From Allobosea sp. (GTDB lineage: Bacteria; Pseudomonadota; Alphaproteobacteria; Rhizobiales; Beijerinckiaceae), in the NCBI GenBank assembly GCA_024231975.1, contig JAAEQB010000108.1, positions 186,001 through 250,000 on the forward strand: 64,000 nt of DNA. The letters run 5' to 3'. The position numbers and the translations under genes are program-made. Each line of letters begins with the position of its first letter. Position 1 is the first letter of the stretch. Under the pieces are notes generated by a model. It worked only from the letters and a program-made list of their open reading frames with translations. It searched no databases and was not told the origin of the DNA. Positions 43,970 to 54,100 of the stretch are shown one piece after another.

Positions 43970-45174
43970 CCACGATATCCACTCTTCCCGACGCCGAGGC
44001 GGCGATTTCGCTTCGGCAGGAGCGCAGCAATGTCCTGCGGCTGGCGATCTGCCAGGCGCTCGCTGGTGCCAACGCCACCGTCGTCTTCGCTACGGGCGCG
44101 GTCGTCGGCGACATGCTGGCGCCCAGTAAGGCCCTCGCGACGATGCCGGTCTCGATCTTCGTCGTCGGCATGGCGCTCTGCACGCTGCCGGCCGGCGCGA
44201 TCGCGCAACGCCATGGCCGCGGCATGGTGTTCATGCTCGGCACTGGCTGCGGCGTTCTTGCCGGCGCGCTGGCGGCTCTCGCCATGCTCGTCGCCTCGTT
44301 CTGGCTGTTCTGCCTCGCCACCTTCTGTGCCGGCGTCTATGCCGCGGTCGTCCTGTCCTTCCGCTTCGCCGCGACCGATTGCGCTGCGCCGGAACGGCGC
44401 CCGCGCGCCTTGTCGGCGGTGATGGCGGGCGGTGTCTTCGCAGGCGTCATCGGCGCGCAACTGGTGACGTATACGATGAACCTCTGGCCGCCCTATCTCT
44501 TCGCGGCCACCTATGTCGGCCAGGCGGCGGTCGCGGCGCTGTCCGCCCTCATCCTGCTCGGCGTCAAGCTGCCGATGCCGACTGCCGCGGAACAGGCGGG
44601 CGGCCGGCCGCTCGGCATCATCGTGCGCCAGCCCCGCTTCATCCTCGCCGTGATCTGCGGGGTCGTCTCCTATCTCCTGATGAACTTCCTGATGACGGCG
44701 GCGCCGCTGGCGATGAAGCTGTGCGGGCTCTCCCAGGAATCGGCCAATCTTGGGCTGCAATGGCATGTCGTCGCCATGTATGGGCCGAGCTTCTGGACCG
44801 GGCGCCTGATCACGCGCTTCGGTGCGGCGAAGGTCGTCGCCGCCGGCCTCATCCTGACCGGGGCTGCGTCGGCCGTAGGGCTGTTCGGCATCGACGTCAC
44901 GCATTTCTGGGCAACGCTGATCCTGCTCGGCCTGGGCTGGAACTTCGGCTTCGTCGGCGCCTCGGCCATGGTCCTGGAATGCCACCGCCCGGAAGAGAAG
45001 GCCCGCGTGCAATCCTTCAACGATTTCGCGGTGTTCGGCACGATGGCGATCGGCTCCTTCCTCTCTGGAGGCCTGCTCTCCGCCTTCGGCTGGAACATGG
45101 TGCTGATGCTATCCTTCGCGCCCTTGCTCGTCGCGATCCTGGCCCTCGCAGCCGGGCGCCGTGCGACGGCATAG
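43966..45174 (+). CDS. MFS transporter
   Basis: Major facilitator of 402 residues with twelve hydrophobic segments; the loop between helices 2 and 3 reads GAIAQRHGRGMVFMLGTGCG, the usual basic MFS signature place. The N-terminal segment has NATVVFATGAVVGDML. It is coupled to the TPR gene by ATGA overlap and lies 180 bases before hemP and the siderophore genes, so a role in siderophore export is possible, but the substrate cannot be told from sequence. Confidence 0.88.
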   Translation: MTTISTLPDAEAAISLRQERSNVLRLAICQALAGANATVVFATGAVVGDMLAPSKALATMPVSIFVVGMALCTLPAGAIAQRHGRGMVFMLGTGCGVLAGALAALAMLVASFWLFCLATFCAGVYAAVVLSFRFAATDCAAPERRPRALSAVMAGGVFAGVIGAQLVTYTMNLWPPYLFAATYVGQAAVAALSALILLGVKLPMPTAAEQAGGRPLGIIVRQPRFILAVICGVVSYLLMNFLMTAAPLAMKLCGLSQESANLGLQWHVVAMYGPSFWTGRLITRFGAAKVVAAGLILTGAASAVGLFGIDVTHFWATLILLGLGWNFGFVGASAMVLECHRPEEKARVQSFNDFAVFGTMAIGSFLSGGLLSAFGWNMVLMLSFAPLLVAILALAAGRRATA

Positions 45175-45354
45175 CGATGTCGAGCCGGCCCGCCGTGTGG
45201 AGGCGGGCATCATCACTGCGGATGAGGCGTGCTTGCTCGTCTCAGCCGGAGTTTTGAATGATTATACATGTAAACTATTGTAATTGCTTGGATTTTTGAT
45301 CTCGGCTAGGCTGGCTGCGTATTCGCTACAGCTTATCGCTCAGAGCCATTTTCC
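45175..45354 (+). promoter_or_regulatory. AT-rich upstream region of hemP
   Basis: The 180 bases before hemP contain an AT-rich block (45250-45300, TGAATGATTATACATG then TAAACTATTGTAATTG) unlike the surrounding DNA. It is a likely iron-responsive promoter. I looked for Fur, Irr (TTTAGAA-type) and RirA boxes and found no convincing match. Confidence 0.4.
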
Positions 45355-45564
45355 ATGAACAGCCAGCCTCTCCTGTCAGCCCCGACCGGACCCGGACGCC
45401 TCGATCGGGCCCGCGGCCTGCCCCGTCCGACGGCTACGCGCCCGGCAAGGACGGTCGCCAGCGCGGCGGTCTTCAAGGGCGAGACGGAGATCGGCATCGA
45501 GCATCATGGCGAACTCTATCGTCTCAGGATCACGCGGCAGGGAAAGCTGATCCTGACCAAGTAA
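45355..45564 (+). CDS. hemP: Hemin uptake protein HemP
   Basis: A 69-residue member of the HemP family, which co-activates iron or heme uptake genes in alphaproteobacteria. The C-terminal signature is plain: GETEIGIEHHGELYRLRIT followed by RQGKLILTK. The N-terminal half is Pro/Arg-rich and variable, as usual. It starts the plus-strand gene series of the siderophore locus, 180 bases after the MFS gene and 108 bases before the siderophore-interacting protein gene. HmuP/HemP proteins in rhizobia bind near promoters of heme-receptor genes, so it may be regulatory. Confidence 0.9.
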   Translation: MNSQPLLSAPTGPGRLDRARGLPRPTATRPARTVASAAVFKGETEIGIEHHGELYRLRITRQGKLILTK

Positions 45565-45672
45565 CGGCCGCTCTGGAGGCGTCGCCGCAGACTACATGGC
45601 CGCCTCGCGCGGCCGCAAAGGCTCGATCCGGCCACGCCGTGAACGGGCCGGCAACCGCAAGGGATAGAAACC

Positions 45673-46506
45673 ATGACCAACGCCAATGAAGCAGGCGTGC
45701 AGGACGGGCGCTTGCCGAAGCGCCAGCGCCACAAGGTGGCGTTGCGGCGCCTCGACGTCCTGCGCGTGACCGATCTCAGCCCATCGATGCGCCGGGTGAC
45801 CTTGGGCGGCCCGGAGCTCGAAGGCTTCACCAGCCTCGGCTTCGACGACCATGTGAAGATGTTCTTCGCAGCGCCCGACGAGACGAAACCGGTCCTGCCC
45901 GTCGTCGGGCCGGACGGTTTGGCCTTCCCCGAGAATGGTTCACGGCCGCTGGCGCGCGACTTCACGCCGCGGCGGCATGATCCGCAGGCTGGCGAGCTCG
46001 ATATCGACTTCGCCCTGCTGCACGATGGGCCGGCCAGCAACTGGGCGGCGCAGGTCAAGCCGGGCGATCCTGCCTGGATCGCCGGCCCGCGCGGTTCTTT
46101 CATCGTCCCCTTCGATTTCGACTGGCATCTGCTCGTCGCCGACGAGACCGGGCTGCCCGCTTTGGCGCGACGCCTGGAGGAGCTGCCATCGGGCAGCCGG
46201 GCGCTCGCTTTGGTCGAGATCGGTGGAGCGGACGAGGAATTTCCCCTGCATCGCTCCGCCGGCATCGAGGTGATCTGGGCTCATCGCACCGCCGGGGCAC
46301 AACCCGGTGCGGCGCTGCTTGCGGCCCTGCGGGCTTTGGCTTTCCCCGATGGCGACTACTTCGCCTGGCTCGCCTGCGAATCCAGTGCCGCCAAGCAGTT
46401 GCGCAGCGTCCTCGTCGACGAGCGCGGTGCCAATCGCAAATGGGTCCGCGCCCACGGCTACTGGCGCCGCGGCGCCGTCGCCGTACACGACGATTTCGAC
46501 GAGTGA
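45673..46506 (+). CDS. Siderophore-interacting protein (ViuB-like ferric reductase)
   Basis: Cytoplasmic FAD-dependent ferric-siderophore reductase of 277 residues. It frees iron from imported siderophore. SIP family features are VTDLSPSMRRVTLGGPELEGF in the FAD domain, the later RDFTPRRHDPQAGELDIDFALL, and the C-terminal KWVRAHGYWRRGAVAVHDDF. The ATG at 45673 follows an AGAAACC. It is followed by the C-PCP-C gene on the same strand with a 53-base gap. The combination with the biosynthetic genes parallels the viu/vib clusters. Confidence 0.93.
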   Translation: MTNANEAGVQDGRLPKRQRHKVALRRLDVLRVTDLSPSMRRVTLGGPELEGFTSLGFDDHVKMFFAAPDETKPVLPVVGPDGLAFPENGSRPLARDFTPRRHDPQAGELDIDFALLHDGPASNWAAQVKPGDPAWIAGPRGSFIVPFDFDWHLLVADETGLPALARRLEELPSGSRALALVEIGGADEEFPLHRSAGIEVIWAHRTAGAQPGAALLAALRALAFPDGDYFAWLACESSAAKQLRSVLVDERGANRKWVRAHGYWRRGAVAVHDDFDE

Positions 46507-46559
46507 GGCGCTCCGCGCGCCATCCACCGACATCAGCCGAAGCCTAGAGGAGACCAGCA

Positions 46560-49538
46560 ATGGCTGCCGACTTCGACCATGTGCTGACGCACGCCGAGCG
46601 GCAGCGCCTCGACGCCGCCCTGCAGAAGCTGTCAGGAGTAGCGACGCGAAGCGAGCCGGCCGCACCTCCCCCGAGCGAATACGAGGAGCATGTCTGGCTG
46701 GCGCAGCAGCAGGTTCCCGAGGCGGTTCTGAAGCATGTCGTGGCCTGCCGGCTGACTGGCGAGCCCGATCTGGCGCGCCTCGTCGGCGCGATCCGTGATG
46801 TCGTCCGCGCCTGGCCCGGCCTGAACGCCCGTTTCCGCTTCAGCGAGGATGGCGAGCTGCACAAGCGCTTCGCCGGAGAACAGGGCCGTATCGTCATCCT
46901 GATCCGAGCCGAGACGCCGGAGCAGGCGGTTGCGGCGATCCTCGACCGGCAGGCCGCGAGCTGGAACAGCGATGGCGAGCCGCCTTTCGAGGTGCTCGTG
47001 ATCAGCTGCCCACGGGAGACGCTTCTTGCGCTGGTCCTGCACCGCATCCTTGATATGACACACTCCGCCGCCGAATTTCTGCTGGCGCTTGGCAAGGCCT
47101 ATGCGGGCGAGCCGATACCGCCACCCTCCTTCGTGCTGCGTGCTCCCGGCATGCCGCTGCTCGCAGCAGGTGACGCCTCGGCGATGCTGCCGGGTTGGAT
47201 GCGCCGGACTGGGATCGCGGCTTCGGAGATCGTTGATTTCGGCAATCTCCGCGCCTTGCGATCCGAGCGGGCGCTGGCTGGTCGGTGCGGCACTACGGTT
47301 GGGCTGCAGGCCTTGAGCGGTCTCACGCAGGATGCACCGGATCAGGCGGTTCTCGCCCATCTCGCTGCATTGTTCGCCCGATATGTGTCCGCTCTGTCCG
47401 GCAAGCGCGAGATCGACCTTCTGATCCCGAGCAGGCAGGCTGTGCAGATCGGCGATCCGCCGTCATCCGTCACGAGCGGAGACGCTGTCGTCCTGACGGT
47501 AGACGGACAGGCTCCGGTGGATGTGATCCTTCGTGCGATCCAGGACCGGCTCGGCCGGACGGCGAATGCTGCGATGTCACAGACGCGCCGCGCGGGGAGG
47601 GCGGAGCGGCCCGTTCTGTTCGTCAATTGGCTCGACGATCCCGCGGATAGCTTGCAGATGCCGGGCGTATCGGTCGAACGGCTGCCGTTGCCGACCCTGG
47701 AGACCCGCCCCGATTTGGCTTTCGCTGTCGGACGCGGCAAGCAGGGCGGCGTCGCGATCGAGCTTGTGACGGGGCAGGGGCTTTTGCCGCAGATCGGCCC
47801 TGTCCTGCTTGAGCGCTTTCTGGCCTGGCTGAAGGAAGGGGAGGTCGCCTTGCCCGGCGCATCGCCGGCCACGGCAGCCGACAAGCTGCAAGGGGGCAGC
47901 GCGATCGCAGCCGAGGTAACGGCAGTCAATGCCGTGGTGGCCCTCATCCTCGCCGAGTTCCGCGCCGCCCTCAACGCGCCGGAGCTGGGGCCGGATGACG
48001 ATTTCTTCGACCATGGCGGCCACTCGCTGATCGCGACGCGCATCATCGGGCGCCTGCTCAGCCAGCATGGCATCGAGCTGCACTTCAACGACCTGTTCAG
48101 CTATCCGAACGCCGCCGCTCTGGCGCTCAAGGCGCGCCGCACCGGTGAGGCGAGCCCGGAAGCGTCGCGTGCCGCGCCGATCGAGGAGGCTCCGAGCGCG
48201 CCATTGTCGCTGGCGCAGGCTTCGCTCTGGAAGGCCTATGCCGCCTTCGGCTTCAACGAGATCTTCAACCTGCCCTTCGCGCTCGATTTTCTCGAGCCGG
48301 TCGACGAAGCGCTGTATGGGCGCGCCTTCACCGACGTGCTCGAGCGCCATCCCTGTCTGCGCAGCCTGTTCCGGGAGGACGGCCAGGACATGGTCCAGCA
48401 GGTCGTGCCGGCTGCCGAGCTGTCGCAATACAAGTGGTTCTGGACCAGCGCCGAGAGCGTGGGCGTCGATCGCCGCGACGAGGCGCAGCACCATTTCGAC
48501 CTAGCGAAAGAACTGCCCTTCCGCCTGCGCTTCCTGATCGACCCCGCAACGGGCCGGCAGGTGCTGTCCTTCCTGTTCCACCACGTCGTGCTCGACGAAT
48601 GGTCGGTCAACCTGATGATGGACGAGATCGCCTATTGCTACCGCGTGCGCGCGGCCGGCGGCATGCCGATCTGGTCAGATGCGCCAGCGCCCTTCCACGA
48701 ATTTGCCCGGCTTCAGGCCGCCGCCGGCGTCAACCAGCAGCACCTCGGCTACTGGACAGACATGCTGGGCGGGGCGCCGCAGCCGCAGCCGATCCTGTTG
48801 CGTCAGGACCGAGCCGAGCCTGCCGGCGAGGAGGCGTCTGCCGCCGGCGGCTGGGTCGAGTTCAAGCTCGACCGGGAGGCGACGGAAGGACTCTATGCCC
48901 TCGCCAAGCAAAGCAGCGCCTCGCTGTTCAACGTGGTCTATGCCGGCATCGCCGCTTCGCTGCGCCAGCTCGGCTCTCTGCCGGAGCTGGTGGTCGGCAC
49001 CTCGGCCTCGGGCCGCAGCGATGCCGCCTTCTTCGACACGGTCGGCTATTTCACCACCGTCGTCGCCCATCGCATCCGCTTCGACGAGGCAATGAGCCTT
49101 GGCGGGCTGGTCGGCCAGGTCAGGAACCTGGTCAATGAATCGCTGCCGTCGAGCGAGATCCCGATCGATCTGGTCGAGGAAGCGCTCGGCATGACGCCTG
49201 GCCGCGACCATCTCTTCGAGGTCTTCGTCCAGATTCACGCCAAGAACAAGCTGAACGGCGAGCTGGCATTGCCGGACGGGCGCAGCATCGCCTTCCGGCA
49301 GGTCGATCCCGAGCGGCACGAATCGATGCTCGGCCTGCACTTCGAGGTGATGGAGGAGGCCGATCTTGCCGGCGAGCGCTCGATCCGCGTGCTGATGAGC
49401 TATCGCTCCGAACATTATGGGCCGCAGGAGGTCGAGAAGATCAAGGCGACGACCAGCGCTGTCTTCACGCTGATGGGCCGGGTTGGCGGAGCGGAGGTGA
49501 CGCTGGCCGAGCTGGGCGCGCATCTGCCGGCGGGGTGA
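46560..49538 (+). CDS. NRPS protein C(inactive)-PCP-C, VibF C-terminal half equivalent
   Basis: A 992-residue protein with three NRPS domains and no adenylation domain. Residues about 40-430 form a condensation fold whose active-site motif is HRILDMTHS (161-169) in place of HHxxxDGxS: the second His is Arg and the Asp is Met, so it should be inactive. Residues about 455-525 form a peptidyl carrier domain with DHGGHSLIA and Ser489 as the phosphopantetheine site. Residues about 548-980 form a second condensation domain with an intact HHVVLDEWS (His674-His675, Asp679). The C-PCP-C order, including a dead first C, is that of the C-terminal half of VibF. It presumably works with the A-domain protein in trans. 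Confidence 0.92.
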   Translation: MAADFDHVLTHAERQRLDAALQKLSGVATRSEPAAPPPSEYEEHVWLAQQQVPEAVLKHVVACRLTGEPDLARLVGAIRDVVRAWPGLNARFRFSEDGELHKRFAGEQGRIVILIRAETPEQAVAAILDRQAASWNSDGEPPFEVLVISCPRETLLALVLHRILDMTHSAAEFLLALGKAYAGEPIPPPSFVLRAPGMPLLAAGDASAMLPGWMRRTGIAASEIVDFGNLRALRSERALAGRCGTTVGLQALSGLTQDAPDQAVLAHLAALFARYVSALSGKREIDLLIPSRQAVQIGDPPSSVTSGDAVVLTVDGQAPVDVILRAIQDRLGRTANAAMSQTRRAGRAERPVLFVNWLDDPADSLQMPGVSVERLPLPTLETRPDLAFAVGRGKQGGVAIELVTGQGLLPQIGPVLLERFLAWLKEGEVALPGASPATAADKLQGGSAIAAEVTAVNAVVALILAEFRAALNAPELGPDDDFFDHGGHSLIATRIIGRLLSQHGIELHFNDLFSYPNAAALALKARRTGEASPEASRAAPIEEAPSAPLSLAQASLWKAYAAFGFNEIFNLPFALDFLEPVDEALYGRAFTDVLERHPCLRSLFREDGQDMVQQVVPAAELSQYKWFWTSAESVGVDRRDEAQHHFDLAKELPFRLRFLIDPATGRQVLSFLFHHVVLDEWSVNLMMDEIAYCYRVRAAGGMPIWSDAPAPFHEFARLQAAAGVNQQHLGYWTDMLGGAPQPQPILLRQDRAEPAGEEASAAGGWVEFKLDREATEGLYALAKQSSASLFNVVYAGIAASLRQLGSLPELVVGTSASGRSDAAFFDTVGYFTTVVAHRIRFDEAMSLGGLVGQVRNLVNESLPSSEIPIDLVEEALGMTPGRDHLFEVFVQIHAKNKLNGELALPDGRSIAFRQVDPERHESMLGLHFEVMEEADLAGERSIRVLMSYRSEHYGPQEVEKIKATTSAVFTLMGRVGGAEVTLAELGAHLPAG

Positions 49539-49579
49539 GCTGGGCTGCGCCCGAGCGCCTGATAAAATGCGCGGAGAAC

Positions 49580-49725
49580 CCCTCTCCCTTGCGCGGAGGG
49601 GCAGGGGTGGGGGGCGCAAAGTCGGGGAGAATTCGCTGGGAAATGGACCGGCCGCTTCTACAACCAGCCTCGTACCCAGTCGTTCGCCCCCCATCCCCAT
49701 CCCTTCCCCGCAAGGGGGAAGGGAG
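49580..49725. repeat. REPIN-like palindromic repeat, intergenic copy
   Basis: Same design as the dnaE2 insertion: left hairpin half (CCCCTCTCCCTTGCGCGG near 49579) with tail AGGGGTGGGGGG, a unique centre, and the inverted right half (CCCCCCATCCCCATCCCTTC near 49687, then CCCGCAAGGGGGAAGGGAG). It fills the gap between two convergent NRPS genes and may act as a bidirectional terminator. Confidence 0.8.
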
Positions 49726-49755
49726 GTGCATTACCTGCGCAGCACGCTGACGCCG

Positions 49756-51123
49756 TCACACCAAGCCGAGCGCATCCTCTTGCTGCTCCGCTAGAAGCTC
49801 CTCAATCGAACGAGTCAGCGTCTCCGGGACGAGTGCCCGCGCGAGAAAGGCGGGCAACCCCTCGCGGTGCCATTCGAACGGCTCCCTGGCGAACATCGCC
49901 GGATCGGCGGACATCGCGAAGCTCAATCCGCTGCCATCGTCCTCGCCGCGGAAGGTGAGATCGATGCCCTCGCCTTGGCCGCTGCCCATGATCTCGCGCG
50001 TCACCTTGCAGCCATGGAAGCTTGGCGCACTGAACGGCAGCACATTGATCAGCGGCGAGAAGAAATAGCGGCTGCCCTCCGGCATGCCGTTGTCCATGGC
50101 GATCTGCTCGATCCGGTAGCGGCCATGGCGGCGCTGTGTCCGCAGCGTGGTGGCGTTCTCGCGCAGGACGTCGTCGAGGCTCTCGCCCGGCCCGAAGGAG
50201 AGATGGAACGGCAGGATGTTGACGACCATAGCGGGCGTGTGGGCGGCGAGGCTGCCCCAGCGGCTCATGAAGGGCAGCCAGAAGGCCAGGACCTCGCGCC
50301 CGTCGATCCGCTGCCGCGGCAGGCTGTGCGACAGATAGAGTCCGGAGAGCAGCACCAGCAAATCGGGCCAGCCGATGCCGGTCTCCTGCGAGAGCCGGCG
50401 CAAGCCCGCGCTGACGCCTGCCGACAACGTGCCATAGACCTCGTGCGGCGCTTCGCCGGCCTGCTTGTCGCCGCGATGCAGCACCGGCAGCGGAGCGTGC
50501 GCGGCGAACGCGTCCTGCCAATAGGCGCGGTCGCTCTCGTGGCGGCGACTGGTGCGATAGGCCTCCTCCTCCGTGATGAAGCTGGCGAAGGGGTGGAAGG
50601 CGGGTCCGGCCTCGCCGCCGGCCAGGGCTTGCGAATAGAGCTGGCCGCAGCGCTGCTCGATCAGCGTGAAGCCATAGCCGTCGAGGACGATGTGGTGGGC
50701 GCGGATGTACCAGAGATAGCGCCGCTCACCGACGCGCAGGAGCCAGGTCGCCGCAAGGCCGGCGCCGCGCAGGTCGAGCGGCGCCGCGACGTCGGCCTCC
50801 ATGCGAGCTCTTGCCTCCTGCAAGGGATCGGCGGAACCCCTCAGATTGATCTGCTGGACGACCGGGCGCAGTTGCGGGTCACAGCTTTGACGTGGAACCT
50901 TCCTGCCCTCTTCGACATGGAAGCGCACGCAGAGCGCGTCGGATTCGGCGATGGTCTGGGTGATGGCCGCGACCAGCGCTGGTTCATCGGTCACGCCGTA
51001 GAGGTCGAGGCAATGCGCGACGGTGGCGATCGGCTCGCCCGGATGGAAGGTGAATTCCTCCCAGAAATCGAGCTGCGGCAGGGTGAGCGGCATCAGGGCG
51101 CGGCGCGAATCGGCCTGCGACAT
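49756..51123 (-). CDS. Free-standing condensation domain protein (VibH-like)
   Basis: A single condensation domain of 455 residues with no carrier or adenylation domain. The active site AHHIVLDGYG holds the intact HHxxxDG motif (His143, His144, Asp148, Gly149), and PLTLPQLDFWEEFTFHP at the start and WLPFMSRWG mid-protein fit the EntF/VibH class. Free C domains such as VibH join a DHB-loaded aryl carrier protein to a soluble polyamine. It is the last gene of a minus-strand operon with the Cy and Cy-A genes. Confidence 0.9.
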   Translation of the reverse strand: MSQADSRRALMPLTLPQLDFWEEFTFHPGEPIATVAHCLDLYGVTDEPALVAAITQTIAESDALCVRFHVEEGRKVPRQSCDPQLRPVVQQINLRGSADPLQEARARMEADVAAPLDLRGAGLAATWLLRVGERRYLWYIRAHHIVLDGYGFTLIEQRCGQLYSQALAGGEAGPAFHPFASFITEEEAYRTSRRHESDRAYWQDAFAAHAPLPVLHRGDKQAGEAPHEVYGTLSAGVSAGLRRLSQETGIGWPDLLVLLSGLYLSHSLPRQRIDGREVLAFWLPFMSRWGSLAAHTPAMVVNILPFHLSFGPGESLDDVLRENATTLRTQRRHGRYRIEQIAMDNGMPEGSRYFFSPLINVLPFSAPSFHGCKVTREIMGSGQGEGIDLTFRGEDDGSGLSFAMSADPAMFAREPFEWHREGLPAFLARALVPETLTRSIEELLAEQQEDALGLV

Positions 51124-51166
51124 GGAAATCTCCTGTTCGGACTATGCGGGCGGGCGGCGCGTTGCC

Positions 51167-54100
51167 TCACCGCTCCTGGTCGCGGAGCAGCAGCGCGACC
51201 TGTCCGGCATTGCGGCAGCGCAGCAGCTGATGCGGCGTCAGATCGGCGTTGAGCTCGTCGCGGAGTCGGCTCGCCACGGATTTGAGGTGCGACGGCAGCA
51301 GGCCGAGGTGGATGAAATCGGTGGTATCGTCGATCTCCGGCGAGGCCGGCTGGCCGAGCACAGCGAGGTAGAGGTCGAGAATCTCGCGGTTGCGCGGGTT
51401 GGCTGCCGGCGCAGCCTTTGCCGCCGCCGGTTCGCGGCGTTCAGCGGCTGCAGCCAGCAGCTCGCGGGCCCTGCGGCGATCCGGCTTGCCGTTCGCCGAA
51501 AGCGGCAGCGCCTCGACTTCGACGAAGCGGGTCGGGACATGCGAGTCCGGCAGCACGCGCCTTGCATGGGCGCGTAAGTCGGCGGCGCTCGGCTTGCCCG
51601 CTTGCGCCGGCGCGTAGATGACGCCGATCTCGGCTTCGCCGCGCTGCTCGACGCCGCAGTCGACCACCAGCAATTGGCGTATCTCGGCGTGGGCGCCGAG
51701 CTCCGCCTCGATATCCGGCAAGGAGACGCGCACGCCGCGGACCTTGACGTAGCCATCGACCCGGCTGGCGAAGAGGATGTTGCCGTCATGGCGATAGCGG
51801 CCGCGGTCGCCGGTGCGGAAGGCGCGCACCGGCTCGCCGGCTTCATCGGCGACGGTGACGAAGTCGTTCTGCCCGAGCACGCCATCCTGGAGATAGCCGA
51901 GTGCGACATTGACGCCGGCGGTGTGGATGCGCCCGACGACCCCGGGCGGGCAATGCTCGCCACGCTCGTTCAGGATGAAATAGCGGTTGCCCGGCAGCGG
52001 CCTGCCATAGGGAACCTGCCCGGTGTCCTCGGGCGCGATCTCGTGCCAGATGCTCCAGATCGTGGTTTCGGTCGGTCCGCCGAGCGAGACGAGGCGCAGC
52101 CCCGGATCGAGGCGGCGCAGTTCGGCGATCACGGCCGGCTTGATGTAGTCGCCGCCCTGGGCGATCAGGCGGAGTGAGCGCAGTTCGTCGCCCTGCCGAC
52201 AGGAGAGCAGCATCTCCAGGATCGCCGGCACCGAGCACCAGAGGCTGACCTTGTGCTCGGCGACGAGCCGGTTCCAGGCGATCGCGTCCTTCTCCTCGCC
52301 CGGTGCCGGCTGGACCAGGGTCGCGCCCGCCGTCAGGCAGCCGAAGACGTCGAAGATCGACATGTCGTGGTGCAGCGGGGTCACCGAGATGAAGACGTCG
52401 CTCGCCGTTGCCTGCCAGTTCTCCAGCGTGCGCCCGATGACGTTGGAGGTCGCCCGGTTCGAGAGCACAACGCATTTCGGCCGGCCGGTGGTGCCGGAGG
52501 TATAGAGGTAATAGGCGGGATCGTTGCTCGCCGAGAGCACGTCGAGCGCCGGCAGGAGAGCCCGCGGATCGACGGGCGCCTCGCCCGCCAGCAAGGCGTC
52601 GGGCGTCGCCGCCTCGTGCCCCGAAACCAGAGTTGCTGACACGACCAGCGCGGGCCGGCAATTGGCGAGGAGATAGTCGAGCCGTTCCGGCGGCGAGGCC
52701 GCGTCGATCGGCACCCAGATAGCCCCGAGGAGCGCGCAGGCGAGCGTGATCGCGCTGTGCTCGGGCCCACGCGGCAGGCAGATCGCGACGACATTGCCCT
52801 TGCCAATGCCGCGCTCGCGCAGCGCCGCCATTGCCTTACCGATATCGGCACCGAGCTCGCCATAGGAGATCCGGCGGGCGCCGCAGATCAGGGCGATCTT
52901 GTCCTTGTCTCCCGCGAAGAGATTGTCGGCGATGCGCTGCAGGAAGCGGCTGCAGGCGAAGTCGTCCTCCGAGCTGTTGAGCCGGTAGTGGCCAAGGTCG
53001 AGCATCTCGCCCCGCACGATCTCGAAGGCGCCGCGATCGCAGATCGTGGCGACCTGCCGATCGAGCGCGGCGAGGATGTCGCGCACGATCCGGGCGTCGA
53101 TCGCCTCGCAGGCATAGTCGATCTCGACGACGAGATTGCCCTCGTCATCGTCGCGGAAGCGGAGATCAACGGCGACCTGCGGCGTCTGAGTCAGGCCGCC
53201 ATGGCGCCGGATGCCGGCATCCTTCGCCAGCTTCGGCCAGCCGAGGCCGTTGGTGATGACGACAGGCAGAGCTGGGCCGCCCGGATGGGCATTCATCAGG
53301 AGCCGGCTGATCTGCACGCCGGATTGCGAGAGGTGCTCCAGCCCCTCCAGAACGTCGCCCTGCAGGGCCTGGGCGCGCTCGTGGAAGCTGCCCTGCCGGG
53401 CATCCCAGTTGGCGGCGATGAAGCTCGACCTGTTCGCGAGCTCGGCTGAGGCGGCGGGGGCAACGGGGATACCGACGCAGAGTGCGCCCTCACTCAGCCA
53501 ATGCGACAGGGTCTCGAGGATCACGGCCGTCACCGCCGTGTTCTTGAACAGGCGCTCCCTGGCGGCGAGGCGGCAGAGCGTCGTAAAACGCTCGCGGGCG
53601 ATCGTCAGGCTCTCGCGCTCGTAGAGCGAGACGGGAATCGCTTCCAGTGGCTTCATCCAGGGCAGTTGCGGCGGGCCTTCGACGGGCTGGAGCTTCCGGG
53701 CCCAGTAGGCGGCGTCCTTGCGCCGCGTCGCCTCGTCGGCCGGTTGCGGCAGGGCCGCAGCCTCCAGGCCCGGTGATTCCCCGCCCAGCAGCTCGACCAG
53801 CAGTGAAGCAATGGCGCGGCCATCGAGGATCAGGGCATCGAAACGGGCGAAGAGGATGCAGGTCGTCTGGTCGGGGCTGTCGGATTCCGGCTCCGGCAGG
53901 CGGAACACCGTCACGTTCCAGGGCGAGCGCGTGAGGTCGAACAGGCGATGGGCATAGTCCTCGCGCTTCCCGTCGATCCAGGCCAGCGCTTCCGCCTGCG
54001 GCAGGCCGCTCAGGTCGATCTCGTCATAGTTGACGGTCGGCTCGGGCGAGACCCGTGCAACCCGGCGTATCGCGTCGATGTGCGTGCGCAGGGCCGTATG

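Noticed and set aside
45250..45300. Fur, Irr or RirA box upstream of hemP
   Set aside because: The block is AT-rich but does not fit any of the consensus boxes within a reasonable number of mismatches.
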